From NCBI RefSeq assembly GCF_947492365.1, contig NZ_CANLMB010000001.1, positions 1,912,874 through 1,976,873 on the forward strand: 64,000 bases of DNA, read 5' to 3'. Shown in pieces: positions 34,599 to 43,659 of this stretch; within the stretch, counting starts at the first letter, position 1; the number at the start of each line of letters is the position of its first letter. The position numbers and the translations under genes were made by a program. The notes under the pieces were generated by a model. That model ran no database searches, had not been told where the DNA came from, and saw only the letters and a program-made list of their open reading frames with translations. Source of the DNA: an uncultured Erythrobacter sp. (GTDB taxonomy: Bacteria; Pseudomonadota; Alphaproteobacteria; Sphingomonadales; Sphingomonadaceae).

Positions 34599-37142
34599 CT
34601 AGTTCTGCGTCACGGTGGCGGCGTTGCCGGTGCCGGTTTGCGAGACACTCGAAAAATCACCAATGCCGCCTTGCGTGACGGTGGCTCCGTTGAGGTCGCC
34701 GTTCTGCGCAATGACGCTGATCCCATCAGTCCCGTTTTGCGTGACAGTGAGGGTGTTGTCGGTGCTGATCGCGTCAAACCCTTGCTGGGCAAGGCTCAGA
34801 TTGCCGGATCCGTTTTGAGTGACAGTCGCAGTGTTGGTCGCGCCGCCAGTAAAGCCCTGATCGATTTCGCTCTCGTTGCCATTGCCATTCTGGTTGAGCG
34901 TCGCGACTTGCGTGGTGCCGCCCTGGAACACACGGCTGATGCCGTCGTTGGCAGACTGGTTGACATCGGCGGTGCTGGTGGCGCTACCGGCGATCTGCAC
35001 GACCAGACTGTCATTGGCGTTGCCGACCTGATCGACAAAAACGCGATTGTCGGTGCCAGACTGGGTGACGTCTGAAACATTGTCATCGCCAATTTGCATC
35101 GGGCGAACCAGCAGGGTTTGAAATCCTGCCACAGACACGCCGTCCTGAAGCACGGTTGAGGTGTTGTTGCTACCCCGTTGAGCAGTCTGAACATCGGCAA
35201 GGCCTGGTGCAGCGGTCAGACCCGACTGCGTAATGGTCGATGTATTCCCGTCGCCCATTTCCTGCGTCACCACCGCCAACATGCGATCGCCATCTTGCGT
35301 GACGGTCGAGGTGTTCATCGAGCTGTCTTGGAACACGCTGGCGTTTGCCGAATCGCCGGGCTGGTTCACGGTGGACGTGTTGCCCGTGCCTTCTTGCCTC
35401 ACGAACGCGGTGACGGAAGCAGAGCCACCGGGGACGCCCCAATTGATCCCGGCATTCCCGCCGCTCTGGTCAATGGTGGAAACATGATCCGCGCCGATCT
35501 GCTCACTTCGCGCAAATGAGGAAAAAATTGCCCCACCAAGGTCAGTCGAGGACTGCGTGATGGTCGAGGTCTGGTTGGTCCCGGACTGATCAATATCCCC
35601 AATATTCTGATCACCCGTCTGGGTCAGCGTCGCAGTGCTGTCATCGCTGACTTGCAATACCGTTGCATCACCATTGGTGCCGGTCTGGCTGAGCGTCGAA
35701 GTATTGTCGTCGCCATCCTGATCGACATCCGCAACATTGGCCATGCCAGATTGCGTAATGCCCGATGTGTTACCCGTACCACCCTGAAGCAAATTAGCCA
35801 GATTGAGGGTGCCGCCCTGCGTCATGGTTGAGCTGTTTTCGTCGCCCACTTGCGCAGAGACCACAATGCTCATGTCACCGCTTTGAGTGACAGTGCTGGT
35901 GTTGGTGGTCGCAGGCAGACCAAGGTCAAACCCGGTTTGCGTGACCAAGATCGAGCTGTTGTCTCCGCTTTGATCGACCGTCGAGCTTCCGCCGCCAAAG
36001 ACGCCGTCCTGCACAATTGTGGTCGTGCTGTCAGTGCCCGATTGGGTGATCGCCGACGTATTGTTGTCGCTCGATTGCGTGACAGTGGCGGTCGGACGAA
36101 TGCCGCTCTGCGTTCCGGTCGAGCTGTTCATATTGCCAGACTGGGTAACAGTGAACGTGCCTTCATCACCCGGCTGATTGACCGAGGCGAAGTTGTCGTC
36201 ACCGCTTTGGATGAAGGTCGCGGTGTGGTCTTCATTGCCGCTCGCAGAAAGACCGGTGCCCTGGCTTTCGACCCGCGCTTCGTTGCGGTCGCCGGTTTGC
36301 AGGATGTCCGCGAGGTTGAGCTCGTTGATCTGGCGAACCACGGCGATGTTGTCATCGCCTTGCTGATTGACAAAAACATCGTTGTCATCGTCAAGCGGGC
36401 CAGTGCCGTTGATACCCTGCTGGACATCAGAGGAGTTGCGGTCACCACTTTGCGTGATCGTCGCCGTCTGATTGTCCGAGATAATGCCTTGAACAAGCGT
36501 CGAAGTGTTCATCTCGCCGCTCTGCGTCACAAAAGCATCGCTGTTCGATGCGCGCTGATCAATCGTCGAGGTGTTGTCGCTACTGGTTTGCAGAACAACC
36601 GCATTGGTGTTGTTGTCATCGCGCTGAGTGATGGTGCTCGAATTGCGCTCGCCCAGCTGATCGACATCGATCGTACCGTCGAGGTCTGACTGCGTGATGG
36701 TCGAAGTGTTGTCGTCGCCATCTTGCAGAACATCGGCGAAATTATCTGTGTCGGACTGGCTCACGGTCGAGCTGTTGCCGATGCCGCCCTGGACCAGCGC
36801 GACTTCCATATCGACGCCGCTTTGGGTGACGGTGGAATCGTTCGCATCACCGGTCTGCGCCGAATTGACGATCTGGTTGGCGCCAGCCTGCGTGATGTCG
36901 CTGGAATTGGTGTCGGGGCTTGGTGCGACAAGATCAATGCCGGTCTGCGTAACATTGATCGTGCTGGTGTCAGCGCTCTGATCGACAGTCGAAGAGTTAC
37001 CACCATCCGGACCGCCCTGCGTGACAGAGACGGCGCTGCCTGTTCCGGTTTGAGAAACAGTACTCGAATTGTCCTGCGCTGAGGCTGTCACACTTACCGA
37101 AAGCGCCAGCGTCGAAACTGCAAGATATAGGTAGTTCTTCAT
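34599..37142 (-). CDS. Giant curlin-repeat protein A
   Basis: Predicted secreted amyloid subunit of 847 aa, about 38 two-strand units by length. Signal peptide YLYLAVSTLALSVSVTASAQ, different from the other paralogues. The mature start NSSTVSQTGTGSAVSVTQGG is very close to protein B, and loops QGINGTGPLDDDNDVFVNQ and GNAGINWGVPGGSASV sit where B has its loops. It ends SVSQTGTGNAATVTQN. ATG 37142 has AGGTGA 7 bases upstream; 37193 would add 17 residues before the signal peptide. A 195-base gap upstream, after csgG, probably holds a separate promoter. Confidence 0.9.
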   Translation of the reverse strand: MKNYLYLAVSTLALSVSVTASAQDNSSTVSQTGTGSAVSVTQGGPDGGNSSTVDQSADTSTINVTQTGIDLVAPSPDTNSSDITQAGANQIVNSAQTGDANDSTVTQSGVDMEVALVQGGIGNSSTVSQSDTDNFADVLQDGDDNTSTITQSDLDGTIDVDQLGERNSSTITQRDDNNTNAVVLQTSSDNTSTIDQRASNSDAFVTQSGEMNTSTLVQGIISDNQTATITQSGDRNSSDVQQGINGTGPLDDDNDVFVNQQGDDNIAVVRQINELNLADILQTGDRNEARVESQGTGLSASGNEDHTATFIQSGDDNFASVNQPGDEGTFTVTQSGNMNSSTGTQSGIRPTATVTQSSDNNTSAITQSGTDSTTTIVQDGVFGGGSSTVDQSGDNSSILVTQTGFDLGLPATTNTSTVTQSGDMSIVVSAQVGDENSSTMTQGGTLNLANLLQGGTGNTSGITQSGMANVADVDQDGDDNTSTLSQTGTNGDATVLQVSDDSTATLTQTGDQNIGDIDQSGTNQTSTITQSSTDLGGAIFSSFARSEQIGADHVSTIDQSGGNAGINWGVPGGSASVTAFVRQEGTGNTSTVNQPGDSANASVFQDSSMNTSTVTQDGDRMLAVVTQEMGDGNTSTITQSGLTAAPGLADVQTAQRGSNNTSTVLQDGVSVAGFQTLLVRPMQIGDDNVSDVTQSGTDNRVFVDQVGNANDSLVVQIAGSATSTADVNQSANDGISRVFQGGTTQVATLNQNGNGNESEIDQGFTGGATNTATVTQNGSGNLSLAQQGFDAISTDNTLTVTQNGTDGISVIAQNGDLNGATVTQGGIGDFSSVSQTGTGNAATVTQN

Positions 37143-37242
37143 ACTTGTATCACCTGACATCACAGGCGATGACCGCAGAACGCAACGACGCATTGAGACG
37201 TCGAGCTATCAGGATATCGCCATCCAATTCACTGCACGCATC

Positions 37243-37256
37243 GGAGTTGCAGCTCC
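37243..37256. promoter_or_regulatory. Near-palindrome upstream of curlin gene A
   Basis: GGAGTTGCAGCTCC is a 14-base near-perfect palindrome about 100 bases upstream of the start of curlin gene A, in the 195-base gap after csgG. A second perfect palindrome, CGGTGCGCACCG, lies at about 37302-37313 close to the csgG stop. Either could be an operator, but no regulator is assigned and no convincing -10/-35 pair was picked. Confidence 0.3.
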
Positions 37257-37337
37257 TTTGCGTGCGTTTCTTCTGCGACCCGCGATGCGCCCTCATTTTT
37301 TGCGGTGCGCACCGACTTCAATTCAAAAGCTTCTCGA

Positions 37338-38318
37338 CTACGACCCCCCGTCGTTGTCATCCCCGTCATCGACCACCGTTAGAGCGGTCAGCGAGCCTGC
37401 GCGTTCGACTGCTTGCTGCACGTCGCGCGCATCGTAAATTCCATCACGCTCTGCGCGGTAGGTGCTGAGCAGCGCCTCGGCGCCTTCCATGTCGGCGAAA
37501 CGCCACAGGCCCAGATCGACGCCTTCGAGCACCAGCCCGTAAACCGCCTTTTCAATGGCTTGCTGGAGCGCGACCTGATCTGGCTCATTCGAAGTGATGC
37601 CCCACTCCGCTTCAAGCAGTTCGCGGAAAGCCACAAAGCGATAGGCACTTGCGCCGATGGCCTGACTGGCAATCGTCTTGGATGCCTGAACATTGGTGAG
37701 CACTTCGCCGGTGCGCACAGAAACCGCGCGCAGGTAAACCGTCACAGTGTCCTGCCGGTATTCGGTCCGCGCCCCGATGCCGAGAAACGCTGCACCAGCG
37801 CCTCCGGTCACAGTGTTGGTGTCATAGCCGACGATCCCGCCTTCGAGCAGCACGCCGGCAAACAGCAGAGCGGGCAGCGCATTGGGATCGATCTGCTCTT
37901 CACCGAGATAGCGGCGGCGCATTTCGCCGATGATCTGGCGTTCTTTCAGCAGGTTATCGAGACGCTCGCGCTCGACCACGGTGAACCATTGACGGTCGCC
38001 CGCATCCTGCAGAGCCTTTACCAGGATCGAACCTGCGCCCTGCGTGACAGCGCGCGACAATGTCTGACCGGTATTGGTCGGTCGGAACTGGCCGGTCTGA
38101 TCGGTGAAACCATAGACTGCAATCGCCACCTGCCGCTGCGGGCCAGGAAGCTGTTGCAGCAGATTTTGCGTCTGCGTTTTCTTGGGGAAGTAAGCGAGGC
38201 TGGTGCTTTCGGGCAGCAGATTGCGCCCATCCTGCCCAACACTCATACACCCGCCCAGACCAAGGGCGAGCGCGGTGGCCAGACCGATCTTCGCGCCAAG
38301 TTTCGCAAGGGCGCGCAT
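37338..38318 (-). CDS. csgG: CsgG-like curli secretion channel lipoprotein
   Basis: Outer-membrane lipoprotein of 326 aa that should form the ninefold curlin export pore. Lipobox LGGC follows a short signal peptide. CsgG landmarks: IAVYGFTDQTGQFRP, GSILVKALQDAGDRQWFTVV, ERERLDNLLKERQIIGEMR, LEGGIVGYDTNTVTGGAGA, FLGIGARTEYRQDTVTVYLR, VSVRTGEVLTNVQASKTI and RELLEAEWGITSNEPDQVAL. The eyelet loop after GQFRP reads TNTGQTLSRAV, without the Tyr/Asn/Phe found in E. coli. The C-terminus is longer than usual (YRAERDGIYDARDVQQAVE onwards). ATG 38318 overlaps the csgF stop by one base. Confidence 0.95.
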   Translation of the reverse strand: MRALAKLGAKIGLATALALGLGGCMSVGQDGRNLLPESTSLAYFPKKTQTQNLLQQLPGPQRQVAIAVYGFTDQTGQFRPTNTGQTLSRAVTQGAGSILVKALQDAGDRQWFTVVERERLDNLLKERQIIGEMRRRYLGEEQIDPNALPALLFAGVLLEGGIVGYDTNTVTGGAGAAFLGIGARTEYRQDTVTVYLRAVSVRTGEVLTNVQASKTIASQAIGASAYRFVAFRELLEAEWGITSNEPDQVALQQAIEKAVYGLVLEGVDLGLWRFADMEGAEALLSTYRAERDGIYDARDVQQAVERAGSLTALTVVDDGDDNDGGS

Positions 38319-38740
38319 CAGTTCACCTCGATAAACAGAGGGATCACGATGCGGGTTTCTTCGCCCGTATCATCATTGCGGATGATCAGCGTCACCTCAT
38401 CGAGTGAGCGGAAGAATTCGATTGTCTGACCGCCGAAACTGATCGTGCCCGATTCTTGCGGATTTTCGCCAAAGATCGCGTCGACAATCTGCGACGACAG
38501 CGCTGACAAGAGCCGCGATTCCAGCTGGCGGGCGAAGATGCTCGACTGGCTGTTGCGATCAACTGCATTGGGGTCGGTCGTGTTGTTCTGCGCGTTGGCA
38601 GTGCCGAGAATGTGATTGGAATTAAAGGGGTTGCCGCCGAAAGTCGGGCTGATCGGCTCATGCACCAGATCCTGTGCCAGCGCCGGACTCGCGATTGCAC
38701 AGCAACCAAAAGCCGCAGCAAACGCAAAAGAGCGTATCAT
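38318..38740 (-). CDS. csgF: CsgF-like curli assembly factor
   Basis: Secreted accessory of the curli channel, 140 aa. After a signal peptide (RSFAFAAAFGCCAIASPALA) the mature N-terminus has SPTFGGNPFNSNHILGTANA followed by QN, matching the conserved CsgF segment PxFGGNP...AQAQN that plugs the CsgG neck. The helical neck (SSIFARQLESRLLSALSSQI) and the C-terminal beta head (GTISFGGQTIEFFRSLDEV) follow. ATG 38740 starts the signal peptide; a start at 38776 adds 12 non-signal residues. First gene of the locus, coupled to csgG by TGATG. Confidence 0.92.
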   Translation of the reverse strand: MIRSFAFAAAFGCCAIASPALAQDLVHEPISPTFGGNPFNSNHILGTANAQNNTTDPNAVDRNSQSSIFARQLESRLLSALSSQIVDAIFGENPQESGTISFGGQTIEFFRSLDEVTLIIRNDDTGEETRIVIPLFIEVN

Positions 38741-39025
38741 CCTCAATTCCCCCCTGCCCATAGGCAGCCCTAACAAAGGTTAATTTTCTCGATGAGCGAA
38801 AATGCAATGATCCACTCTGCGAGTCGAGCAATTTAATAACACTATGATACAAATTAGCCAGCTTTTCCGACGTTTTAATCGGAGCTTACCGCATTATGGC
38901 TTCGCTCTGCCGTGCGGTGGAAGCGAGCCAATGCTTACCGGAAATGGTTAACGCCGACCTAGGTGAAGGTGCGTAGGACTGAGCCTCTCACAGGACTTTT
39001 CGGGAAATTGGCGGAGAATTGGCGG
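38741..39025. promoter_or_regulatory. AT-rich region upstream of csgF
   Basis: This 285-base stretch between the metH 3' end and csgF has no gene. The part at about 38770-38880 is markedly AT-rich compared with its surroundings (for example ATTTAATAACACTATGATAC), as expected for the promoter and operator of the curli locus on the minus strand. GGGGGGAATTGAGG precedes the csgF ATG. No confident -10/-35 pair or known operator was identified. Confidence 0.45.
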
Positions 39026-41680
39026 CTAGAGGTTGGGCCGCAGCCAACGCTCTGCCGTCGCCATATCAACCCCGCGCCGGGTCGCATATTCCTCAAGCTG
39101 GTCGCGTCCGATTTTGGCAACCCCGAAATATTCCGCTTCCGGGTGGCCGAAATAGAACCCGCTCACCGCCGAGGTTGGCCACATGGCAAAGCTTTCGGTC
39201 AGGCTGATCCCGGTGTTCTTCTCCGCCTCGAGCAGGTCGAACAGGATCGGTTTGAGCGAATGGTCCGGGCATGCTGGATAGCCGGGCGCTGGTCGGATAC
39301 CGCGATATTCTTCTTTGACCAGCGCCTCATTGGTCAGCTGCTCACCGGGCGAATAGCCCCACAGATCGGTGCGCACATGCTTGTGCAGCCGCTCAGCAAA
39401 AGCCTCAGCAAAGCGGTCAGAGAGCGCTTTGAGCAGGATGTCCGAATAATCGTCCTTGTCCGCCTGGAAGCGCGCCGAATGCTCGTCGATCCCGTGGATA
39501 CCGACCGCAAATCCGCCGATCCAGTCGCCATTGGGATCGATGAAGTCGGCAAGGCACATATTGGCCCGGTCGCGCGACTTCTTGATCTGCTGGCGCAGCA
39601 TAGGAAGCACCACATGCTCTTCGCGACCCCCTTCACGAATAAATTCGCGGTGGATCGTGATGTCATCGCCGTCACGCGCGCACGGCCAGAAACCGCACAC
39701 GCCCTTCGCCGTCAGCCATTTCTCCGCGATAATCTGGTCGAGCATTGCATCCGCATCAGCCTTCAGACTGCGCGCGCTTTCGCCCACCACTTCATCGTCG
39801 AGAATCTTGGGATAGTTGCCGTGCAGTTCCCACGCGCGGAAGAACGGGGTCCAGTCGATATAGTCGCGCAGGTCTTCGAGCGGCCAATCTTCGAATGTGT
39901 GAACACCCGGCTGCAAAGGCGGCGCGGGCTTGTCCGAAAGATAGGCGTCGTAGAAGTTTGCGCGCGCCTCTTCGATCGTGAGAAGCTGCTTTTCCGCCTT
40001 ACCCGCACGCGCATCGCGGACCTTGACGTATTCCTGGGCGGTCTCGCTCACCAGACCATCACGCTGCGTATCGGACAGCAGTTTTGAGGCCACACCCACC
40101 GCGCGGCTTGCATCGAGCACGTGGATCACCGGGCCATCATATTTTGGATCGATCCTCAGCGCGGTGTGGACCTTGCTGGTGGTCGCCCCGCCGATCAGCA
40201 GCGGCATAGTCATTTCGGCGCGGCTCATCTCTTCGGCAACCGTCACCATCTCGTCCAGCGAAGGGGTAATGAGGCCCGAAAGCCCGATCATATCCGCCTT
40301 GTTGTCATTGGCCGATTTCAGGATGTCCTGCCACGGCACCATGACACCCATATCGATCACGTCATAGCCGTTGCACTGCAGCACGACGCCGACGATGTTC
40401 TTGCCGATATCGTGCACGTCGCCCTTCACGGTCGCCATGATGATCGTGCCTTTGGAGCTGCGCTCAGCCTCGGGCAGCAGCAGCTTCTCCTCCTCGATAA
40501 AGGGGATGAGATGCGCGACCGCTTTCTTCATCACGCGCGCTGATTTGACGACTTGCGGCAGGAACATCTTGCCCGATCCGAACAGATCGCCGACGACATT
40601 CATGCCGTCCATCAGCGGGCCTTCGATCACTTCGATAGGCCGCCCGCCTGATGCGAACAAAGCCGCGCGCGCTTCTTCGGTGTCAGCAACAATATGCGCG
40701 TCGATGCCTTTGACCAAAGCGTGTTCGAGCCGCCGCTTGACCTCCCAGCCCCGCCATTCCTCGGCTGCCTTTTCGTCGGCAACCGACTTGCCCTTGTAGC
40801 TTTCGGCCAGGTCGATCAGCCGCTCGGTCGCGTCGTCACGCCGCATCAGGATCACGTCTTCGCAGGCGTCTCGCAAGGTCGGGTCGATCGTGTCATAGAC
40901 GTCGAGCTGCCCCGCATTGACGATCGCCATGTCGAGACCCGCCGGAATGGCGTGGTAGAGGAACACCGAATGCATCGCGCGGCGCACCGTCTCGTTGCCA
41001 CGAAAGCTGAAGGACAGGTTGGAAAGCCCGCCCGAAGTCTTTGCATGCGGGCATTGCCGCTTGATCTCGCGCACAGCCTCCAGAAAATCGAGCCCGTAGC
41101 GATTGTGCTCTTCGATCCCCGTGGCCACCGCAAAGATGTTGGGGTCGAAGATGATATCTTCGGGCGGAAAGCCGATGCCGGTCAGCAGGTCATAGGCGCG
41201 CTTGCAAATCTCGATCTTGCGCTCTTTGGTGTCAGCCTGTCCGACCGTGTCGAACGCCATCACAACCACAGCCGCGCCGTAAGCCATGCATTTGCGCGCT
41301 TGCTCGAGGAACAGCTCTTCGCCTTCCTTCATGCTGATAGAGTTCACAATCGGCTTGCCCGAAACGCATTTCAGACCCGCTTCGATCACGTCCCATTTGG
41401 AACTGTCGATCATCACCGGAACCCGCGCAATATCGGGTTCTGCGGCGATCAGTTTGAGGAATGTCGTCATCGCCGCTTCGGCGTCGAGCAGACCCTCATC
41501 CATATTGACGTCGATCACCTGCGCGCCGTTTTCGACCTGCTGGCGAGCGACCTCGACTGCGGCGGCGTAATCATCGCCCATGATAAGCTTTTTGAAGCGC
41601 GCCGAGCCGGTGACATTGGTGCGCTCACCGATATTGATGAAGCGCGCGATGGATTGGTTGGGGGATTGCTGTTCAGTCAT
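39026..41680 (-). CDS. metH: Methionine synthase, folate/cobalamin/AdoMet domains (split MetH, part 2)
   Basis: C-terminal three modules of cobalamin-dependent methionine synthase, 884 aa. The pterin-binding domain starts [20 protein letters not shown] and includes [12 protein letters not shown]. The cobalamin domain has the DxHxxG motif in [20 protein letters not shown], with the B12-ligand His, and [13 protein letters not shown]. The reactivation domain carries [20 protein letters not shown] near residue 805, which binds AdoMet. The homocysteine-binding module is the separate gene directly upstream, 3 bases away. Both open frames are intact, so this is a split gene, not a frameshift. Last gene of the methionine operon. 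Confidence 0.95.
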   Translation of the reverse strand: MTEQQSPNQSIARFINIGERTNVTGSARFKKLIMGDDYAAAVEVARQQVENGAQVIDVNMDEGLLDAEAAMTTFLKLIAAEPDIARVPVMIDSSKWDVIEAGLKCVSGKPIVNSISMKEGEELFLEQARKCMAYGAAVVVMAFDTVGQADTKERKIEICKRAYDLLTGIGFPPEDIIFDPNIFAVATGIEEHNRYGLDFLEAVREIKRQCPHAKTSGGLSNLSFSFRGNETVRRAMHSVFLYHAIPAGLDMAIVNAGQLDVYDTIDPTLRDACEDVILMRRDDATERLIDLAESYKGKSVADEKAAEEWRGWEVKRRLEHALVKGIDAHIVADTEEARAALFASGGRPIEVIEGPLMDGMNVVGDLFGSGKMFLPQVVKSARVMKKAVAHLIPFIEEEKLLLPEAERSSKGTIIMATVKGDVHDIGKNIVGVVLQCNGYDVIDMGVMVPWQDILKSANDNKADMIGLSGLITPSLDEMVTVAEEMSRAEMTMPLLIGGATTSKVHTALRIDPKYDGPVIHVLDASRAVGVASKLLSDTQRDGLVSETAQEYVKVRDARAGKAEKQLLTIEEARANFYDAYLSDKPAPPLQPGVHTFEDWPLEDLRDYIDWTPFFRAWELHGNYPKILDDEVVGESARSLKADADAMLDQIIAEKWLTAKGVCGFWPCARDGDDITIHREFIREGGREEHVVLPMLRQQIKKSRDRANMCLADFIDPNGDWIGGFAVGIHGIDEHSARFQADKDDYSDILLKALSDRFAEAFAERLHKHVRTDLWGYSPGEQLTNEALVKEEYRGIRPAPGYPACPDHSLKPILFDLLEAEKNTGISLTESFAMWPTSAVSGFYFGHPEAEYFGVAKIGRDQLEEYATRRGVDMATAERWLRPNL

Positions 41681-41683
41681 GGA

Positions 41684-42730
41684 TCAGGCCGCCACTACAA
41701 AAGCTTCAAGGCCCGACAGGCGCATCGCAGTTTCGGGCGTGGGCACAGAGCGCGGGGTAAGGCCGTTCACCGCTTCGGCAATCGCCTTGATGTGAGCGGG
41801 CGAGGAACCACAGCAGCCGCCAAGGATATTGGCCTGCCCGTTCTCGGCCCATTGCTTCACGAGGCCCGCTGTCGTTTCCGGCATCTCGTCATACTCACCC
41901 AGCTCATTGGGGAGTCCGGCATTGGGATAGGCCATCAGCAGGGTGTCGGCGATGGCGGAAAGCACCTGCACATGCGGGCGCAGCTGATCCGCGCCGAAAC
42001 TGCAATTGAGGCCGATGGTTGCCGGTTTCGCGTGGCGCACCGCATACCAGAACGCCTCGACCGTGTGGCCGGACAGATTGCGGCCAGACAGGTCGGTCAG
42101 CGTCATGGAGATCATGAGCGGCACATCGCGGCCCAGATCCTGCTCCAGCTGCTTGACCGCCATAATGCCGGCCTTGGCGTTGAGCGTGTCAAAGATCGTC
42201 TCGATCAAGATGAAATCAACTCCGCCTTCGATCAGCGCGGCAGCCTGTTCTTTGTAAACAGCGGTCAGCTCGTCAAAATCGATTTCGCGGTAGCCGGGGT
42301 CTTCGACATCGGGGCTCAGTGAAAGCGTCTTGTTGGTTGGCCCGATTGCGCCTGCGACAAAGCGCGGTCTGCCGTCCCTGGCCTGATATTCATCCGCCAG
42401 TTCGCGCGCGATTTTGCCGCTGGCAATGTTGATCGCCTCGACACGGTCCTCCGCCGCGTAATCCGCCTGCGAGATGCGATTGGCAGAGAAGGTGTTGGTA
42501 GAGATGACGTCCGAACCCGCATCGAGATAGGCGCGGGTAATGTCGGCGATCACATCGGGCCGCGTCAGAGCGAGGATATCGTTATTGCCCTTCTGGTCTG
42601 CGGCAAGGCCAAGATCACCGGCGTAGTCTTCCTCGGACAGTTTGCGATCCTGGATTTGCGTCCCGAATGCGCCGTCAAAGATCAACACCCGCTCGGCTGC
42701 GGCGACCTTTAGCTGTTCGCGCGCGCTCAT
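41684..42730 (-). CDS. Methionine synthase, homocysteine S-methyltransferase domain (split MetH, part 1)
   Basis: Homocysteine-binding barrel of methionine synthase as a stand-alone protein of 348 aa. VLIFDGAFGTQIQDRKL opens the domain. The zinc-binding cysteines are in TIGLNCSFGADQLRPHV and NILGGCCGSSPAHIKAIAEA. In E. coli MetH this is residues 1-350 of one 1,200-residue chain. Here it works with the next gene to move the methyl group from methyl-tetrahydrofolate through cobalamin to homocysteine. Its start overlaps the metF stop (ATGA). Confidence 0.93.
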   Translation of the reverse strand: MSAREQLKVAAAERVLIFDGAFGTQIQDRKLSEEDYAGDLGLAADQKGNNDILALTRPDVIADITRAYLDAGSDVISTNTFSANRISQADYAAEDRVEAINIASGKIARELADEYQARDGRPRFVAGAIGPTNKTLSLSPDVEDPGYREIDFDELTAVYKEQAAALIEGGVDFILIETIFDTLNAKAGIMAVKQLEQDLGRDVPLMISMTLTDLSGRNLSGHTVEAFWYAVRHAKPATIGLNCSFGADQLRPHVQVLSAIADTLLMAYPNAGLPNELGEYDEMPETTAGLVKQWAENGQANILGGCCGSSPAHIKAIAEAVNGLTPRSVPTPETAMRLSGLEAFVVAA

Positions 42731-43659
42731 TGTCTATTCTCCGAGACCGGGCGCTTGCCGAGCATATGACAGATGGCATAGCTCAGCTCGGCGCGGTTCA
42801 ATGTGTAAAAGTGAAAGTCACGCACACCGCCTGCGTAGAGTTTGCGGCACAGTTCGGCAGCGATAGTTGCGCTGACCAGCTGGCGCGCCGCGGGGCGCTC
42901 GTCGAGGCCGTCAAACAGCCCCTCCATCCATGCCGGGATCGCGGTGCCGCACATCCCGCTCATGCGCTGGACGGCGGCAAAGCTCATCACCGGCATCACG
43001 CCCGGCACGATTTCCGCATCAATCCCGGCAGCTGCGGCCTTGTCGCGAAAGCGGAAGAAGCATTCGGGATCGAAGAAGAACTGGGTGATGGCGCGCGTTG
43101 CGCCCGCATCGAACTTGGCCTTCAAATTCTCAATATCGGCCTGCGCATCAGGCGAGTCCGGGTGAACCTCGGGATAGGCGGCCACCGATATCTCGAAATC
43201 CGCAACCTGTTTAAGGCCTGCGATCAACTCGACCGCATTGGCATAGCCGCCCGGATGCGGGGTGTAGTGCCCCGCGCCCTCGGGCGGATCGCCGCGCAGC
43301 GCGACAATGTGGCGAATACCGCTCTGCCAGTAATGGCGCGCAACCGCATCGACCTCTTCGCGCGTCGCATTGACGCAGGTGAGGTGCGCGGCGGCCGGAA
43401 TGCCGGTCTCCTGATTGATCCGCACAACCTGCTGATGCGTCCGCTCGCGCGTCGTTCCGCCTGCACCATAGGTGACAGAGATAAAGCGCGGGCCAAGGGG
43501 AGCGAGCGTTTCGACACTCTTCCACAATGTGTCGGCCATCTTGTCCGACTTGGGCGGGAAGAATTCGAAGCTGATCGCGATATCGCCGGGCAGGTCGGAA
43601 AATAAAGGCGCACCCAGCGCGGTTTGCGCTTCTTGCAGTTGGTCGAGCGTCGGGGTCAT
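42727..43659 (-). CDS. metF: 5,10-methylenetetrahydrofolate reductase
   Basis: FAD enzyme of 310 aa that makes 5-methyl-tetrahydrofolate for methionine synthase. Family blocks are ISFEFFPPKSDKMADTLW with the proton-donor Glu, FISVTYGAGGTTRERTHQ, AAHLTCVNATREEVDAVA, and HIVALRGDPPEGAGHYTPHP. FDAGATRAITQFFFDPECFF completes the flavin site. It lies between the ArsR-methyltransferase and metH genes with 4-base overlaps at both ends, so the four genes form one coupled unit. Confidence 0.95.
   Translation of the reverse strand: MTPTLDQLQEAQTALGAPLFSDLPGDIAISFEFFPPKSDKMADTLWKSVETLAPLGPRFISVTYGAGGTTRERTHQQVVRINQETGIPAAAHLTCVNATREEVDAVARHYWQSGIRHIVALRGDPPEGAGHYTPHPGGYANAVELIAGLKQVADFEISVAAYPEVHPDSPDAQADIENLKAKFDAGATRAITQFFFDPECFFRFRDKAAAAGIDAEIVPGVMPVMSFAAVQRMSGMCGTAIPAWMEGLFDGLDERPAARQLVSATIAAELCRKLYAGGVRDFHFYTLNRAELSYAICHMLGKRPVSENRQ

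Larger units (their letters stand above)
26313..37142 (-). repeat. Tandem curlin-repeat coding arrays across genes A-E
   Basis: About 10 kb of degenerate tandem coding repeats. The unit is roughly 33 bases (11 residues) with protein pattern Q-x-G-x-x-N-x-x-x-V-x; two units make one amyloid rung. The DNA shows recurring elements on the plus strand such as TTGTTGTCGCC, TGCGTGACAGTCG and GTCGAGGTGTTG, the reverse complements of NND, VTQ and NTST codons. Interrupted by short intergenic gaps. The repeat is protein-coding, not a CRISPR or mobile element. Confidence 0.88.

Noticed and set aside
26313-37142. CRISPR array or mobile-element repeat
   Set aside because: The repeats are degenerate, in frame at 33 bases and continuous with five open reading frames carrying signal peptides; no unique spacers or cas genes.
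40694-42322. 542-codon plus-strand frame opposite metH
   Set aside because: Runs across the split between two conserved metH modules on the other strand and encodes no known domain.
39026-42730. metH apparently broken by a frameshift
   Set aside because: Both pieces have proper starts, stops and complete domains with a 3-base gap and operon spacing, so it is a natural split into two subunits.
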